Below the pieces are notes generated by a model, which was not told the DNA's origin, did not search any database, and saw only the letters and a program-made list of their open reading frames with translations. A stretch of 64,000 nt of DNA from JBNPEO01 sp050490315 (GTDB lineage Bacteria > Actinomycetota > Actinomycetes > Actinomycetales > Micrococcaceae). Below are positions 44,940-56,405 of this stretch, in pieces (the stretch's first letter is position 1; every line of letters starts with the position of its first letter). The position numbers and the translations under genes are program-made. The stretch is from contig NZ_JBNPEO010000003.1 in assembly GCF_050490315.1 (NCBI RefSeq), positions 186,001 through 250,000 of the forward strand. The letters run 5' to 3'.

Positions 44940-46414
44940 GGCGCCGAATGGCACCGGCGCTCGCCGTCGGTGTTTTCAACGGGAACCGGCTCCAGCGAAC
45001 CGTTTTAGAAGGAAAAATCGACGACGCCGGAACCCCACCGCAGGCAGACACAGCGTTCCGTATCGCCTCGTGCACCAAGTCGTTCACGGCCGCCGCTATT
45101 TTGATCCTCCGTGATCGTGGGCTCTTAGAGCTCGACGACGAAGTGGTCACCTACCTGCCACATTTACGTTTGCTGGCTCCCTCAGCTGACATCCCCTACG
45201 GGCCGCTCACGCTGCGGATGCTTCTGAGTATGTCCGGTGGTATGCCCACAGACGATCCGTGGGCGGACCGGCAAGAAGCCATGCCGGACGCTGCTTTTGA
45301 GGAATTGCTTGCTGCGGGGATTCGCCTCGTTCGAAAACCTGGGACGGGGTACGAATACTCAAATCTGGGCTACGCCATGCTCGGTGCTGTCATTGCAAAA
45401 GTCACCGGAACGGCGTACATCGAGGTGGTGCGCAAGGAGCTCCTCGAACCGTTGGGGCTCCTGAGTACCGGGTTCGATTCACGCGTTCCAGCGAACGGGG
45501 GGGTCGCTAAGGGCTACTCGCGGCGCGGCGATTCTTGGGAGCTGCAGCCCTTTACGGGACCTGGAGCGTTCTCTGCAATCGGTGGTTTGTTTAGTACCGT
45601 CAACGATCTTGGGCGTTGGGCAACGTGGCTTGCTGACGCGTTTAACGATGGCCCTGAAGAGCCTGCGTCCCCGCTGAGTAGGGCCAGTCGCCGCGAAATG
45701 CAGCGTCTTCACGTTCTGGTTGATCCTGAAAGCCCAGCTACGGCGATGGCTGGCAGCAGTGCCGGCGGATATGGACTTGGGCTGCGGATCTTGAATGATC
45801 CTGAGCGGGGATTAATCGTTGGACATTCAGGTGGGTATCCAGGTTTTAGCTCGCATATGACGTGGCATCCGGCTAGCGGATACGCCGTTGTGGGCTTTGA
45901 AAATGCCACCTACGCCAACGTGGGTGTACTGGTGCGTGAAGTGCTCGGCGCGGAACTCGACGGGCAGAGCGATAACTCTGCCAGCGCGGCGGCCATGGCT
46001 TCTTCTCGCGAAATTGCCGCGTTTCCCAGCGCCGTGCAGCCTGCACTGCCAAGCAGCGGTCCGTGGCCGGAAACACTGGCGGCGCGCGCCGTCGTCGAAC
46101 GTCTTATTCGCGAGTGGGACGATCCGCTGGCCCGCTCAATCTTCGCTGCAAATGTGGAACTTGATGAGGCAATAGTCAGCCGGCGGGACCAACTTCAGTC
46201 TGCGCTGGCCATGGTGGGAACGCTCGATTGGGGAGCTGTAGATCGCGGGCGAAGCGTGACAGCCGCCAGGCATGAGTGGCTACTCACGGGTTCTGCGGGG
46301 ACACTTCGCTGTGAACTCCTACTGACGCCGGAGGCCGCGCCAAAGGTTCAGACGCTAAAATTCACAGCCAATATCTTCGCTGCGCGTGATGCAGCGGAAC
46401 CTGTAAGGCCATAG
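44936..46414 (+). CDS. Beta-lactamase-family serine hydrolase
   Basis: 492 residues. Third penicillin-recognising hydrolase of the cluster. SxxK at SCTKSFTA, YxN at YSNLGYAM, and HSGGYPGFSSHM as the third element. The C-terminal 120 residues (after about 370) form an extra domain of unknown role. No signal peptide is seen. Translationally coupled to the M20 peptidase and 67 bp before the regulator gene. Confidence 0.85.
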   Translation: MRRRMAPALAVGVFNGNRLQRTVLEGKIDDAGTPPQADTAFRIASCTKSFTAAAILILRDRGLLELDDEVVTYLPHLRLLAPSADIPYGPLTLRMLLSMSGGMPTDDPWADRQEAMPDAAFEELLAAGIRLVRKPGTGYEYSNLGYAMLGAVIAKVTGTAYIEVVRKELLEPLGLLSTGFDSRVPANGGVAKGYSRRGDSWELQPFTGPGAFSAIGGLFSTVNDLGRWATWLADAFNDGPEEPASPLSRASRREMQRLHVLVDPESPATAMAGSSAGGYGLGLRILNDPERGLIVGHSGGYPGFSSHMTWHPASGYAVVGFENATYANVGVLVREVLGAELDGQSDNSASAAAMASSREIAAFPSAVQPALPSSGPWPETLAARAVVERLIREWDDPLARSIFAANVELDEAIVSRRDQLQSALAMVGTLDWGAVDRGRSVTAARHEWLLTGSAGTLRCELLLTPEAAPKVQTLKFTANIFAARDAAEPVRP

Positions 46415-46481
46415 AATCCGTGAACCCTAGACTTTCGGAGCTCGTGAGCAAGGGCCTACCCTTCATCAAGCGGAGTCGTGT

Positions 46482-47348
46482 GTGAGTATCCAGTCCACTA
46501 TTCATTCTCTTTTGCCCACGCTGGCACCTGCAGCCAAGCGCGTTGCCGAGGCGATCATTGCCGATCCGGACCACGTTGTTGGGCTGACCATTTCCGAACT
46601 GGCTACCCTGTGCAACACTTCTGAACCGTCAGTGGTCAGATTTTGCCGTGCTATTGGATTCAGCGGATACGTCCAGCTGCGGCTTGCCCTAGCTACCGAA
46701 ATTGGCCGTGAGTACACCACAGAGCCGGTTGGAAAGAAGTTTGGTGAAGACATCCGGCCAGAGGATTCTCTTGCCGATGTGGTGGCCAAGGTTCGCTATA
46801 CGGAAACGATGGGCATTCAGGAGACCTTGAACGGTCTTGACCTTGCGGTGTTGGGTGCCGTGGCGGAGAAAATCCATACCGCGCAACACATCCTGATCTA
46901 CGGGGTGGGTGCGGGGGCGATCGTCGCGGACGATCTGCGGTACAAACTTTTCCGGATCCGCCGCCAAGCTACCTCGTTCCGCGACCTGCATGATGCCCTG
47001 ATGGGAGCGTCCCTGATGGGGGAAGGGGATGTGGCGATTGCTTTTTCGCATAGTGGGCGGACCCGGGAGACGCTGGAATTTATTCGGCGCGCAAAGGCGG
47101 CAGGGGCCGTAACCGTTGCTGTGAGTAATGTGCCGTCATCGCCAATCGTTCAAGCAGCCGAGCTCAGCATGTTCACGATTGTCCGGGAGACCTCCTTCAG
47201 AGCCGGTGCCATGGTTTCTCGCATCGCCCAACTATCAGTGGTGGACTGCCTTTTTGTCAGTGTGGCGAGGCTGAGCTATCCGTCAACGCTTGAAGCACTG
47301 GAAACCACTCGGGAAGCTGTGCTCAACCGGAGCGTCCGCACCACTTAA
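46482..47348 (+). CDS. MurR/RpiR-family transcriptional regulator
   Basis: 288 residues from the GTG at 46482. N-terminal HTH-6 domain (about 1-77; LATLCNTSEPSVVRFCRAIG). C-terminal SIS domain (about 125-260; LIYGVGAGAIVADDL, AIAFSHSGRTRETLEF), which binds phosphosugars in relatives. MurR in E. coli responds to MurNAc-6-P. Last gene of the peptidase operon, opposite the importer operon; likely controls both through the inverted repeat at 43475-43518. Confidence 0.9.
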   Translation: MSIQSTIHSLLPTLAPAAKRVAEAIIADPDHVVGLTISELATLCNTSEPSVVRFCRAIGFSGYVQLRLALATEIGREYTTEPVGKKFGEDIRPEDSLADVVAKVRYTETMGIQETLNGLDLAVLGAVAEKIHTAQHILIYGVGAGAIVADDLRYKLFRIRRQATSFRDLHDALMGASLMGEGDVAIAFSHSGRTRETLEFIRRAKAAGAVTVAVSNVPSSPIVQAAELSMFTIVRETSFRAGAMVSRIAQLSVVDCLFVSVARLSYPSTLEALETTREAVLNRSVRTT

Positions 47349-47412
47349 CGCCGAATGGGTAGATAACGTCCCTTTGAACCAACTCAAAGCGACGTTATCT
47401 ACCCACTCGACG
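47349..47412. repeat. Palindromic repeat, family P copy 2
   Basis: 64 bp with arms CGCCGAATGGGTAGATAACG and complement. The central part differs from copies 1 and 3. It directly follows the regulator gene's stop and may terminate it. Confidence 0.8.
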
Positions 47413-47482
47413 TGTACCCCGTCAACGCGAGAGCTGCGGTTGAGGGGACTGCAGCGAAGGTGGCTGCAGTAAAACTCAGTGC

Positions 47483-47843
47483 TTAGGCAGCTGCCGAGGC
47501 GCTTGAGTAGGTGGACTGAATGACAGATCCCCAGTACGGGCCAAACATCTTGGTCGAGTTAGTGCCATAGCCGTAGCTGTTGATTGAGTTCTGGTACCCG
47601 GTTGAGCTAGTTCCAATGAACCACGGTCCGCCTGAGGACCCGCCGGTCATGTTGCACGGGATTCCCTGAGAGTTGAACTGTGGGTTGATGGTGTCGTTAG
47701 TGGCCGTTCCGGTACAGGATTTGAGAGTTTCGCCGTTGAACGGGGACGCGGCAGGGTAGCCAAAGGACTTGTAGGTCAAACCGCGAGCCTGGTTGAACTG
47801 GATCCCTGAAGAGCCAACAACGTCAGCCAATTTTTTGCCGTTA
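47483..47843 (-). pseudogene. 3' part of an interrupted trypsin-like secreted protease
   Basis: Continues the frame of the fragment at 49297-49976 after removal of the IS element and one copy of the TTA duplication, joining as MNTL-NGKKLADV. It carries the catalytic Ser motif GGSSGGPW and paired cysteines (KSCTGT, IPCNMT). Without the 5' part it has no start signal or secretion signal. Confidence 0.88.
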
Positions 47844-49296
47844 GGGGATGCGGACTGTTTTTTAGACAGTTCGGGGTTCACTGGCTGCTAGGCGTTTCCG
47901 GTGTTTATTGATGCTGATGCCGCCTAGGCTGGTCTTGATGCGCTGGTTGTTGTAGAAGTCTATGTAGTCGTTGATGGCTCGTTCGAGTTCGTCCGCTCGG
48001 TTCCAGGTCCGGTGGTAGTACATTTCGTTTTTCATCCGGCCGAAGAATCCCTCGCAGGCCGAGTTATCTGGTGAGCATCCTTTCTTAGACATTGATCGTC
48101 GTGCCTTTGCATCGCGGGTCGCTGTGATCCAGCTTGAGCTTCGGTAGTGCGTGCCCCGGTCCGAATGGATGATCAGATTGCCGTCGTGTGACTGGTAGTG
48201 CTCAGCGAAGGCTTGCTGCAACGATTCGTCAGCGATCTCCAGCGTTGGATGGCGGCCCGTTTTGTAGCCAACAACGAGCCCGTCAAAGCAATCGATGATC
48301 GCGGAGAGGTATACCTTCCCGGAACCGCTCGAGAACTCGGTGATGTCAGTGAGCCAGAGCTGACTGGGTAACGGTGCGTGAAAGTTACGCTTGACCAAGT
48401 TCGGCGGTGCCGCGGATGTTTCCCCTTGATAGCTGGAGTACCGCCGTTTACGCCTCGCGTAACGCACCGGGATCTTGTCCTCGCGGATGATCGTGCGCAC
48501 CACTTTCTCGCTGACCTTGACGCCATCGTGACGCAGTGCCCACCAGATCCTTCGATAACCGTAGGTGTAGTGCGATTCTGTAGCGTGTGCGTGGATCGCC
48601 TCACGTAAGGCGGCATGCTTGTCAGGCCGGGCTGCGACGTGCCTCTGGTAGTAGAAACTTGAAGCACTCAGCTTCAGAACATTCAGGATCATGCGGAGTG
48701 GGAGTTTGTTGCGCAGCGCGTCGGCGATCTCAGCCTTTATCAGGTTGCTCAGTCGACCGGGCGTCACGCTCACGTCTTTTTTTATCAAGTCCAGCTCATG
48801 CTGCATCACCGCCTTCTCCACCATCAATTTGGCGGCCAGAGCTTTCAACTGCCCGGCATCATCTGGCAACGACGCTTCTAGGGAAGCCTGCGTCGGAAAC
48901 TCACGTTGAGTTCTGCGTTCCTTCTTGCTCATCAGACCCCATTCGCCACGCTCACGGTAGGTTTGCGCCCAACTATAAACGACCGCACCAGTGACCATGC
49001 CAAGAGTGTCCGCGATGTCCTTGACCGGCCGGCCCTCGCTGAGCATGCGCACTGCCGATAGTTTGAACTCCACCGCATAGCTACGCAGTACTTTGGCCTG
49101 TTTCCGGGGCTTACGAGCACCAGATTTCCCGGCTTTGATCCACGAATGTAAGGTCCACCGACCTGGGTAGCCGAGCAACCGGACGGTCTTGGATACGGAA
49201 CGGATACGGCTATACGTTCGCAGGGCATGGCGACGTTGTTCAGGGGTATAGGCGACATTCATGGACTAAACCTTCCAAGATTCCGTCCGCATCCCC
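47844..49296 (-). mobile_element. IS3-family insertion sequence, 1453 bp
   Basis: Both ends carry GGGGATGCGGAC as terminal inverted repeats (47844-47855 and 49285-49296). The flanking TTA (47841-47843 and 49297-49299) is a 3-bp target duplication. Its single transposase gene has an intact frame, so the element could still be active. Inserted in a secreted protease gene. Confidence 0.92.
47862..49262 (-). CDS. IS3-family transposase (DDE, single ORF)
   Basis: 466 residues. Two N-terminal helix-turn-helix segments (about 1-50 and 62-110), a leucine-rich coiled part, an HTH_21-type stretch (HYTYGYRRIWWAL), then the integrase core with DDE motifs: WLTDITEF, HSDRGTHY, and DNSACEGFFGRMKNE. In many IS3 elements orfA and orfB join by frameshift; here they are one continuous frame. 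Confidence 0.92.
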   Translation of the reverse strand: MNVAYTPEQRRHALRTYSRIRSVSKTVRLLGYPGRWTLHSWIKAGKSGARKPRKQAKVLRSYAVEFKLSAVRMLSEGRPVKDIADTLGMVTGAVVYSWAQTYRERGEWGLMSKKERRTQREFPTQASLEASLPDDAGQLKALAAKLMVEKAVMQHELDLIKKDVSVTPGRLSNLIKAEIADALRNKLPLRMILNVLKLSASSFYYQRHVAARPDKHAALREAIHAHATESHYTYGYRRIWWALRHDGVKVSEKVVRTIIREDKIPVRYARRKRRYSSYQGETSAAPPNLVKRNFHAPLPSQLWLTDITEFSSGSGKVYLSAIIDCFDGLVVGYKTGRHPTLEIADESLQQAFAEHYQSHDGNLIIHSDRGTHYRSSSWITATRDAKARRSMSKKGCSPDNSACEGFFGRMKNEMYYHRTWNRADELERAINDYIDFYNNQRIKTSLGGISINKHRKRLAASEPRTV

Positions 49297-49976
49297 TTAA
49301 GGGTGTTCATCACGGCAAATCCGGTGTCGTACTGCATGTTGCCAGAGCCGCTCCACTGGCTAGGTGTGTAGAGCGCTTTTGCCGTCCACTTGCCGTACGG
49401 GGCGGATCCGTTGTTATAGGCCGGAACAAAAACCCAGTTGGTAGCAAAGGCGCCGGGGCCTTCATTCACGCAGTGACCTGCGGTAGAAACAACGCTACGG
49501 TTCGACGACGACACGGAGTTTCCGGAGCAAACATAGTTAGAGCCCGCGAGAGTGAAAAATACCTTCCCAATCGTTTTGACTGGGGTTTCACTGGCGGCTT
49601 GCAGAACGGGCTTTTTGGCAGTGGCTGAAGCTGTTGTGTCCGCAGATTTGTCCAGAAGGGTACCTGGGATCGCGCCGGGAACAACGGTGCCCGGTACCGA
49701 GGTGGGAGCTCCCTTGACCACGTCCTCGGCTGCACTACGATTGTCGCGTTGAAGAGCCTTTGCTGCGATGACGTCGCCGGACATAGCTGACTTCATGCGA
49801 TCCCCGGTCCAATAGGCAGCGGCATCGGTGGCACCAGTCTGGTGACTGGATACCTGGCTGGCTCCGTTGTTCGGTGTTGTGGGTGATGCTGTGGCTGCTC
49901 CGGCTGAGGTAACAGCAAACAGGGCGGCCGCGGAAAGTCCTAGAAGGCTGATGGCTAGGGGTTTGCTTCGATTCAT
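49297..49976 (-). pseudogene. 5' part of an interrupted trypsin-like secreted protease
   Basis: From the ATG at 49976. Signal peptide (KPLAISLLGLSAAALFAVTSAGAATA), a propeptide-like region, then the protease domain start with SNYVCSGNSV, VVSTAGHC (catalytic His) and YDTGFAVMNTL (catalytic Asp). After MNTL the frame enters the IS and stops at 49266. The Ser-bearing half lies beyond the IS, so the product is inactive. Confidence 0.9.
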
Positions 49977-50160
49977 CGTTTGTCTACCTTTTCTGGGTGG
50001 GCGGCCGCGCTGGGGTGGTTCGGCCGCAAGCGATAACTGAAAATTACCGTGCTTTGACAAGCTTGTAAATAGAGTTGTCAAAATTTGCAACACCGACGGC
50101 GAAACTCACTCCACAGCCCGGCTCGCCGCACCCCTGCCACTGCTCCCACGTACGCTTCAC

Positions 50161-50225
50161 TGCCGAATGGGTAGATAACGTCGTTTTGAGGTGATTAATA
50201 ACGACGTTATCTACCCATTCGGCGG
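50161..50225. repeat. Palindromic repeat, family P copy 3
   Basis: 65 bp with 22-bp arms (GCCGAATGGGTAGATAACGTCG and complement). Closest to copy 1, including the TTTTGAGGTGATTAATAA centre. Lies between the protease and icd genes, upstream of both starts, so not placed as a terminator. Confidence 0.85.
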
Positions 50226-50316
50226 AGGGGAGCGCGGCGGGATGAGCAATTACGGCACCTACTCGGGTAAGTTAGACATGTTGAAATCTGCAGACTTTCA
50301 GGGAGATGCCCAGCCA

Positions 50317-52536
<2,220 letters not shown>

Positions 52537-52563
52537 GCAATAAATCCGGTAAGGCAACCGGAC

Positions 52564-52617
52564 AAAAACAGCCCGTCTGCGGCACTCTTCTCAGGGTGCT
52601 GCAGACGGGCTGTTTTT
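52564..52617 (+). terminator. Terminator of icd
   Basis: AAAAACAGCCCGTCTGC pairs with its exact complement at 52601-52617, around a 20-base loop. The transcript ends in a U run. Confidence 0.85.
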
Positions 52618-52717
52618 AGTTGAGTCATTCTTTGCGCATTTGCACGGCCATCGCCGGCATTAAAGAGTGGATTGCGTGAAAATTCGGCGCCCCGCCCCTA
52701 GAAAAGAGACTCGGCCG

Positions 52718-53788
52718 CTAGTGAGTGTCGTTGGGGTAGGTGATGCCGAGTTGGGCTCTGGCGCCGTCGAACAAGCGCATCACGTTGAGGGAATCTTCCA
52801 GTGGCATCACGGGGGACTCGGTGAGCCCTTGTTGGATGCATCGAGTGACTTCGCGAAGTTCGTAGCTGTAGCCGATGCCTACGGGGGAGAATTTCTCAAC
52901 CCGAGTGCCGTCGCGTCCAATGGTCACGGTCAGCTCGTGAGGGTTGTTCACCGAACCGTGTGTTTGCATCGAACCCAGTGAGCCGGCAACAGTTGCTGAG
53001 CGCGGGCCATAAGCCAACAAGCTCGAGGTCAGTTGGGCCATGGCGCCGGAGGAGTACTCAAGAGTCAACGCATTCTGAGCATCCACGCCCTGATCAGTGA
53101 GGGTTCCAACGGCGCTGACAGCTTGCGGAAATCCCAGAATTCCCAGCGGCCACAAGAGTGGGTAGACGCTGACATCCAAAAGTGCGCCTCCGCCGTCGCG
53201 CCTTGCCCACAAGCGAGCCTCGGGATCATACGGGGCCGGGAATCCCAAGTCCGCCGAGATCCATTTGATCTCGCCGAGTTCCCCGGATTGGACAATCTCG
53301 AATGCGCGCTGGATGGACGGCAAAAACCGGCTCCACATTGCTTCCATCAGGAACACCTTGTGCTCTTGAGCTAGCGTGATGAGCTCTTGGGCCTCGTCTG
53401 CGTTGATGGTGATGGCTTTTTCCACCAACACGTGTTTGCCAGCTTTGATGGCCGCTTGGGCAATCCGGAAGTGCTGGGCATGCGGAGTGGCGATGTACAC
53501 CACGTCCACGTCAGGGTCCGCAAACATTTGTTCAAAACCGGTGCTCTCCGCGTTGCCCCCGTAAGCACGCTGGAAACCGAGCTCTGTGGCAAAAGCATCT
53601 GCGCTGGCTTGGCTGCGCGAGCTCACCGCGTACAAGACAGCATCGGCTAAGAGAGCAAGATCGCTGGTGACGGAGTGCGCGATGCCGCCGGTGGCAACAA
53701 CACCCCACTTCAGGGGCCGCCCCGTGGCGGTACGTGGGTCCTGATCGTGTTCGGAGGAGAGCCATGGTTTTTGAATGTAGGCGGTCAT
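52718..53788 (-). CDS. Gfo/Idh/MocA-family oxidoreductase
   Basis: 356 residues from the ATG at 53788, with GAAG 9 bases upstream; the ATGs at 53797 and 53839 are alternatives. N-terminal Rossmann fold (KWGVVATGGIAHSV), then VDVVYIATPHAQH, the EKAI lysine motif of the family (KHVLVEKAI), and a C-terminal GFO domain. NAD(P)-dependent sugar or polyol dehydrogenase; substrate unknown. Confidence 0.88.
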   Translation of the reverse strand: MTAYIQKPWLSSEHDQDPRTATGRPLKWGVVATGGIAHSVTSDLALLADAVLYAVSSRSQASADAFATELGFQRAYGGNAESTGFEQMFADPDVDVVYIATPHAQHFRIAQAAIKAGKHVLVEKAITINADEAQELITLAQEHKVFLMEAMWSRFLPSIQRAFEIVQSGELGEIKWISADLGFPAPYDPEARLWARRDGGGALLDVSVYPLLWPLGILGFPQAVSAVGTLTDQGVDAQNALTLEYSSGAMAQLTSSLLAYGPRSATVAGSLGSMQTHGSVNNPHELTVTIGRDGTRVEKFSPVGIGYSYELREVTRCIQQGLTESPVMPLEDSLNVMRLFDGARAQLGITYPNDTH

Positions 53789-53957
53789 AAAGAACATCTT
53801 CGCATTAGGCGAGCCGGTGCCAAAGATGTGTCCCATCACGTCAGCTCAACTGCATACCGAATATTTTGATACTAGGTACATGCTGACTTCAACGTCCTGC
53901 ACGGAGCGTGTTTGTGGGGAGAAAACGGATGGAGTTGGGAAGAGATGTCAACGGCGA

Positions 53958-54086
53958 GTAGTTTTTCCGGTGGCCACAATGGTGGGCGTGATGCTCGCTG
54001 CAGCAGTGCTGGTTGGCGCCATTGCTGGCGCCATCCCAGCACTGCTAGCAGCCCGAGTTACAGTTATTGACGCTATTCGGTTCTGA
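53958..54086 (+). pseudogene. Remnant of an FtsX-type ABC permease (C-terminal end)
   Basis: About 42 codons encode VVFPVATMVGVMLAAAVLVG, then GAIAGAIPALLAARVTVIDAIRF and a stop. That is the last membrane helix and the ARxxPIDAIR-type ending of MacB/FtsX permeases. No upstream part of such a gene is present. It overlaps the end of the convergent ATPase gene by 14 bp. Probably left from a duplicated or rearranged MacB-type locus. Confidence 0.6.
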
Positions 54087-54780
54087 CGCCAGCCAAAGTT
54101 TTAGCGCCGGCTTCCTCGGTCAAACGGCCCTGGTGCAAACGGAAACGGCGTTCCGTTTTCGCAGCCAAGGCACGGTCGTGAGTGACCACCAAGATGGTGG
54201 TGTTGTTCTCCCGGCACAACTGCTGGAGCAACTCAATGATGTGCTCACCGGTCTGCTCATCCAAGTTTCCGGTGGGCTCATCGGCCAAAATGAGCTTCGG
54301 TTCGTTGGCCAGCGCCCGGGCAATTGCCACACGCTGCTGCTCGCCACCAGAAAGCCGGTTCGCTTTACGGACGTGCTTTTCAGGATCCAACTGGACCCGT
54401 TCCAACAGCTCGGCAGCGCGGGCACGGCGGGTAGCTTTAGGGACACCGGCGAACTCCATCGGCAGCATCACGTTGTCCAGGGCGCTGAGGTTCGGTACCA
54501 AGTTGAACTGTTGGAACACAAAGCCAATGTCCCGGCGTCGGTATTGCGTGAGTTTGGAATCTGGCATGTTCGCGAGCGAAACCGAGTCCACCACCACGTC
54601 ACCTGAGGTGGGCTTATCCAGCGCACCGAGGAGGGACAATAGGGTTGACTTGCCGCTACCGCTTTTGCCCACAATTGAGGCAAGCTGGCCGCGTTCAAGG
54701 CTGAAACTTACGCCGTTGACAGGCTTGATGGTGTGGTCCCCGGATTTGAAGGAACGGACCAGGTCTTTGACTTCAATCAT
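54073..54780 (-). CDS. MacB/LolD-type ABC transporter ATPase
   Basis: 235 residues. Walker A GKSGSGKST, Q-loop VFQQFNLV, signature LSGGEQQR, Walker B LILADEPTGNLD and the H-loop TH. Typical of ATPases paired with FtsX-like permeases. Last gene of a two-gene operon, 2 bp after the permease gene. Confidence 0.93.
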   Translation of the reverse strand: MIEVKDLVRSFKSGDHTIKPVNGVSFSLERGQLASIVGKSGSGKSTLLSLLGALDKPTSGDVVVDSVSLANMPDSKLTQYRRRDIGFVFQQFNLVPNLSALDNVMLPMEFAGVPKATRRARAAELLERVQLDPEKHVRKANRLSGGEQQRVAIARALANEPKLILADEPTGNLDEQTGEHIIELLQQLCRENNTTILVVTHDRALAAKTERRFRLHQGRLTEEAGAKTLAGVRTE

Positions 54781-54782
54781 GA

Positions 54783-56204
54783 TTATTCTCCTCGCAGAAC
54801 TTCAATGGGGCGCACACGTGCGGTGAGCAGAGCAGGGACAAGGGCACCGATCACTGCCACAGCGAACACAGCCAAAATGCCGGCGGCAATGACGCCGGGG
54901 GAAGCGCTCGCAGTTACCGAGGTCAACAACTGGTTGGCGCCACCGAAGGGGCCGCCCGCGCCACCACCGAACCCGCCACGGCCGCCGGGACCAGTCTGGG
55001 TTGAAGTGGCAGTGTTGGAGCTAATCAACGCCGAAGCAATCGGCCCACTAGCCAAGGCCGCGATCACCGCGCCCAGCACTGATCCCATAGCCACCAGGAC
55101 CAAGGATTCGAGCACAAACTGAATGCCGATGGTGCGGTTCGGTGCACCAATAGCCTTGAGCACACCAATCTCCTTGCGGCGTTCGCGCACCAGCATCACC
55201 ATAATCAGCAGAACAATCAGGCCGGCCGTGGCCAAGGACGCAATAAACGCAATCAGCGAGATATTTTTGACCGAATCAAGGGAAGAAACGGCTGTTTCCA
55301 AGTTCCGTTGCCCCTGGGTTACATCGGCCTTATCGGTACCCAATGCCGACTGAAGGGCAGTCTTGGCTGAGTCAACGTTTGCCATGCTGTTGACCGTAAC
55401 GATCATCGATGACAGTTCGCCGGTAGCGCTGTTAAGCGTTTGGGCTTCTGGAAGGGTGAGGTACAGGGCGTTGTTACCAAAGGTGGTTCCGGCGTCGAAC
55501 AATCCAGCGACCGTGTATTTTTTGGTGCCAATGGTAAAGGTGGAGCCAACCTTCAGGTTGTTCTTCTCAGCCAGAGTGGTACCCAGAATTGCTTTGGTAG
55601 ATGCCACTGAGTAGTCGCCTAGACCGGTGCCCGAGGTGATGGTTAGGGCTTTGCCAGTGCTATCAACTTCGGCGCCCACACCCGTTGCGGTGATGGGAAG
55701 GCTAAACGTCCGGGCCGGAGTGCTGCTGGAGGAATTCGTAGACGAATTCCCGGAAGAGCTGTTGTTGCGGTTGCCTAAGGTGCCAGCATCAACGGCAGCC
55801 GTCAGTGACGTGGTCAATTGGGTGCTGGTGTCCCCACCCGGGCCAGCCGGGCCGCCCTGGTTGGTTCCCTGAGCTGACGTCTGTGCAGCTGCCTCTGTAG
55901 CGTTTCGCAAACGCAGGGACTGGGTTCCGACGACGGAGGTTACGTTCTCAACCGACGCTGCGGTTTTCAGCTGAGCGGCTGTCAGCGGCTCGCCACCGCC
56001 TTCAAATCCTTGCCCACCGGCGGGATTAACTGTTAGGACTGTGCCAACTGAGGCGTTGAGGTCAGCCACCTTGCTGCCCACCGCCTGGTTGGCTACCAGC
56101 ATGGACAAAGCCAAACCAATCGCTACGGCTAAAACGGCGACGACGGCCGCCGTCCGGATCTTATTTCGGAAGGCATTGCCTACACTTCGGGCAAGGACGC
56201 TCAC
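54783..56204 (-). CDS. MacB/FtsX-type ABC transporter permease
   Basis: 473 residues. One N-terminal helix, a large extracytoplasmic domain (about 50-315) with a Ser/Asn-rich stretch (NNSSSGNSSTNSSSS), then three C-terminal helices, the FtsX block RERRKEIGVLKAIGA, and the ending VRPIEVLRGE. A Gly-rich loop (GPGGRGGFGGGAGGPFGG) sits between the last helices. Works with the downstream ATPase, possibly in export or lipoprotein/peptide handling; substrate unknown. Confidence 0.9.
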   Translation of the reverse strand: MSVLARSVGNAFRNKIRTAAVVAVLAVAIGLALSMLVANQAVGSKVADLNASVGTVLTVNPAGGQGFEGGGEPLTAAQLKTAASVENVTSVVGTQSLRLRNATEAAAQTSAQGTNQGGPAGPGGDTSTQLTTSLTAAVDAGTLGNRNNSSSGNSSTNSSSSTPARTFSLPITATGVGAEVDSTGKALTITSGTGLGDYSVASTKAILGTTLAEKNNLKVGSTFTIGTKKYTVAGLFDAGTTFGNNALYLTLPEAQTLNSATGELSSMIVTVNSMANVDSAKTALQSALGTDKADVTQGQRNLETAVSSLDSVKNISLIAFIASLATAGLIVLLIMVMLVRERRKEIGVLKAIGAPNRTIGIQFVLESLVLVAMGSVLGAVIAALASGPIASALISSNTATSTQTGPGGRGGFGGGAGGPFGGANQLLTSVTASASPGVIAAGILAVFAVAVIGALVPALLTARVRPIEVLRGE

Positions 56205-56334
56205 AGTTCTCCTCAGATCATGGCCGGGCTTTGGAGCCGGCCGCTAACTTAGGTTCGTCCTCGGTGCTGTGGGGTAGGCCGGGAGAAGCTATGAGAGAGC
56301 TGTGAAAGAGCGGAGACAAATGCGGCGGGCCAAG

Positions 56335-56374
56335 AAAAAACAGCACCCCGGTTCCGAAGAACCGGGGTGCTGTT
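56335..56374 (-). terminator. Terminator of the sugar importer operon
   Basis: AACAGCACCCCGGTT pairs with AACCGGGGTGCTGTT around a 6-base loop. The A tract at 56335-56340 gives a U run on the minus-strand transcript. Confidence 0.88.
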
Positions 56375-56405
56375 ACTGCTAGTTATTGCTTGTGAAACGT
56401 CTTAC

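Noticed and set aside
53817..53957. Front part of the 89-codon frame carrying the FtsX tail
   Set aside because: The first 47 residues show no membrane or permease pattern and overlap the upstream region of the oxidoreductase gene; only the tail is a relic.
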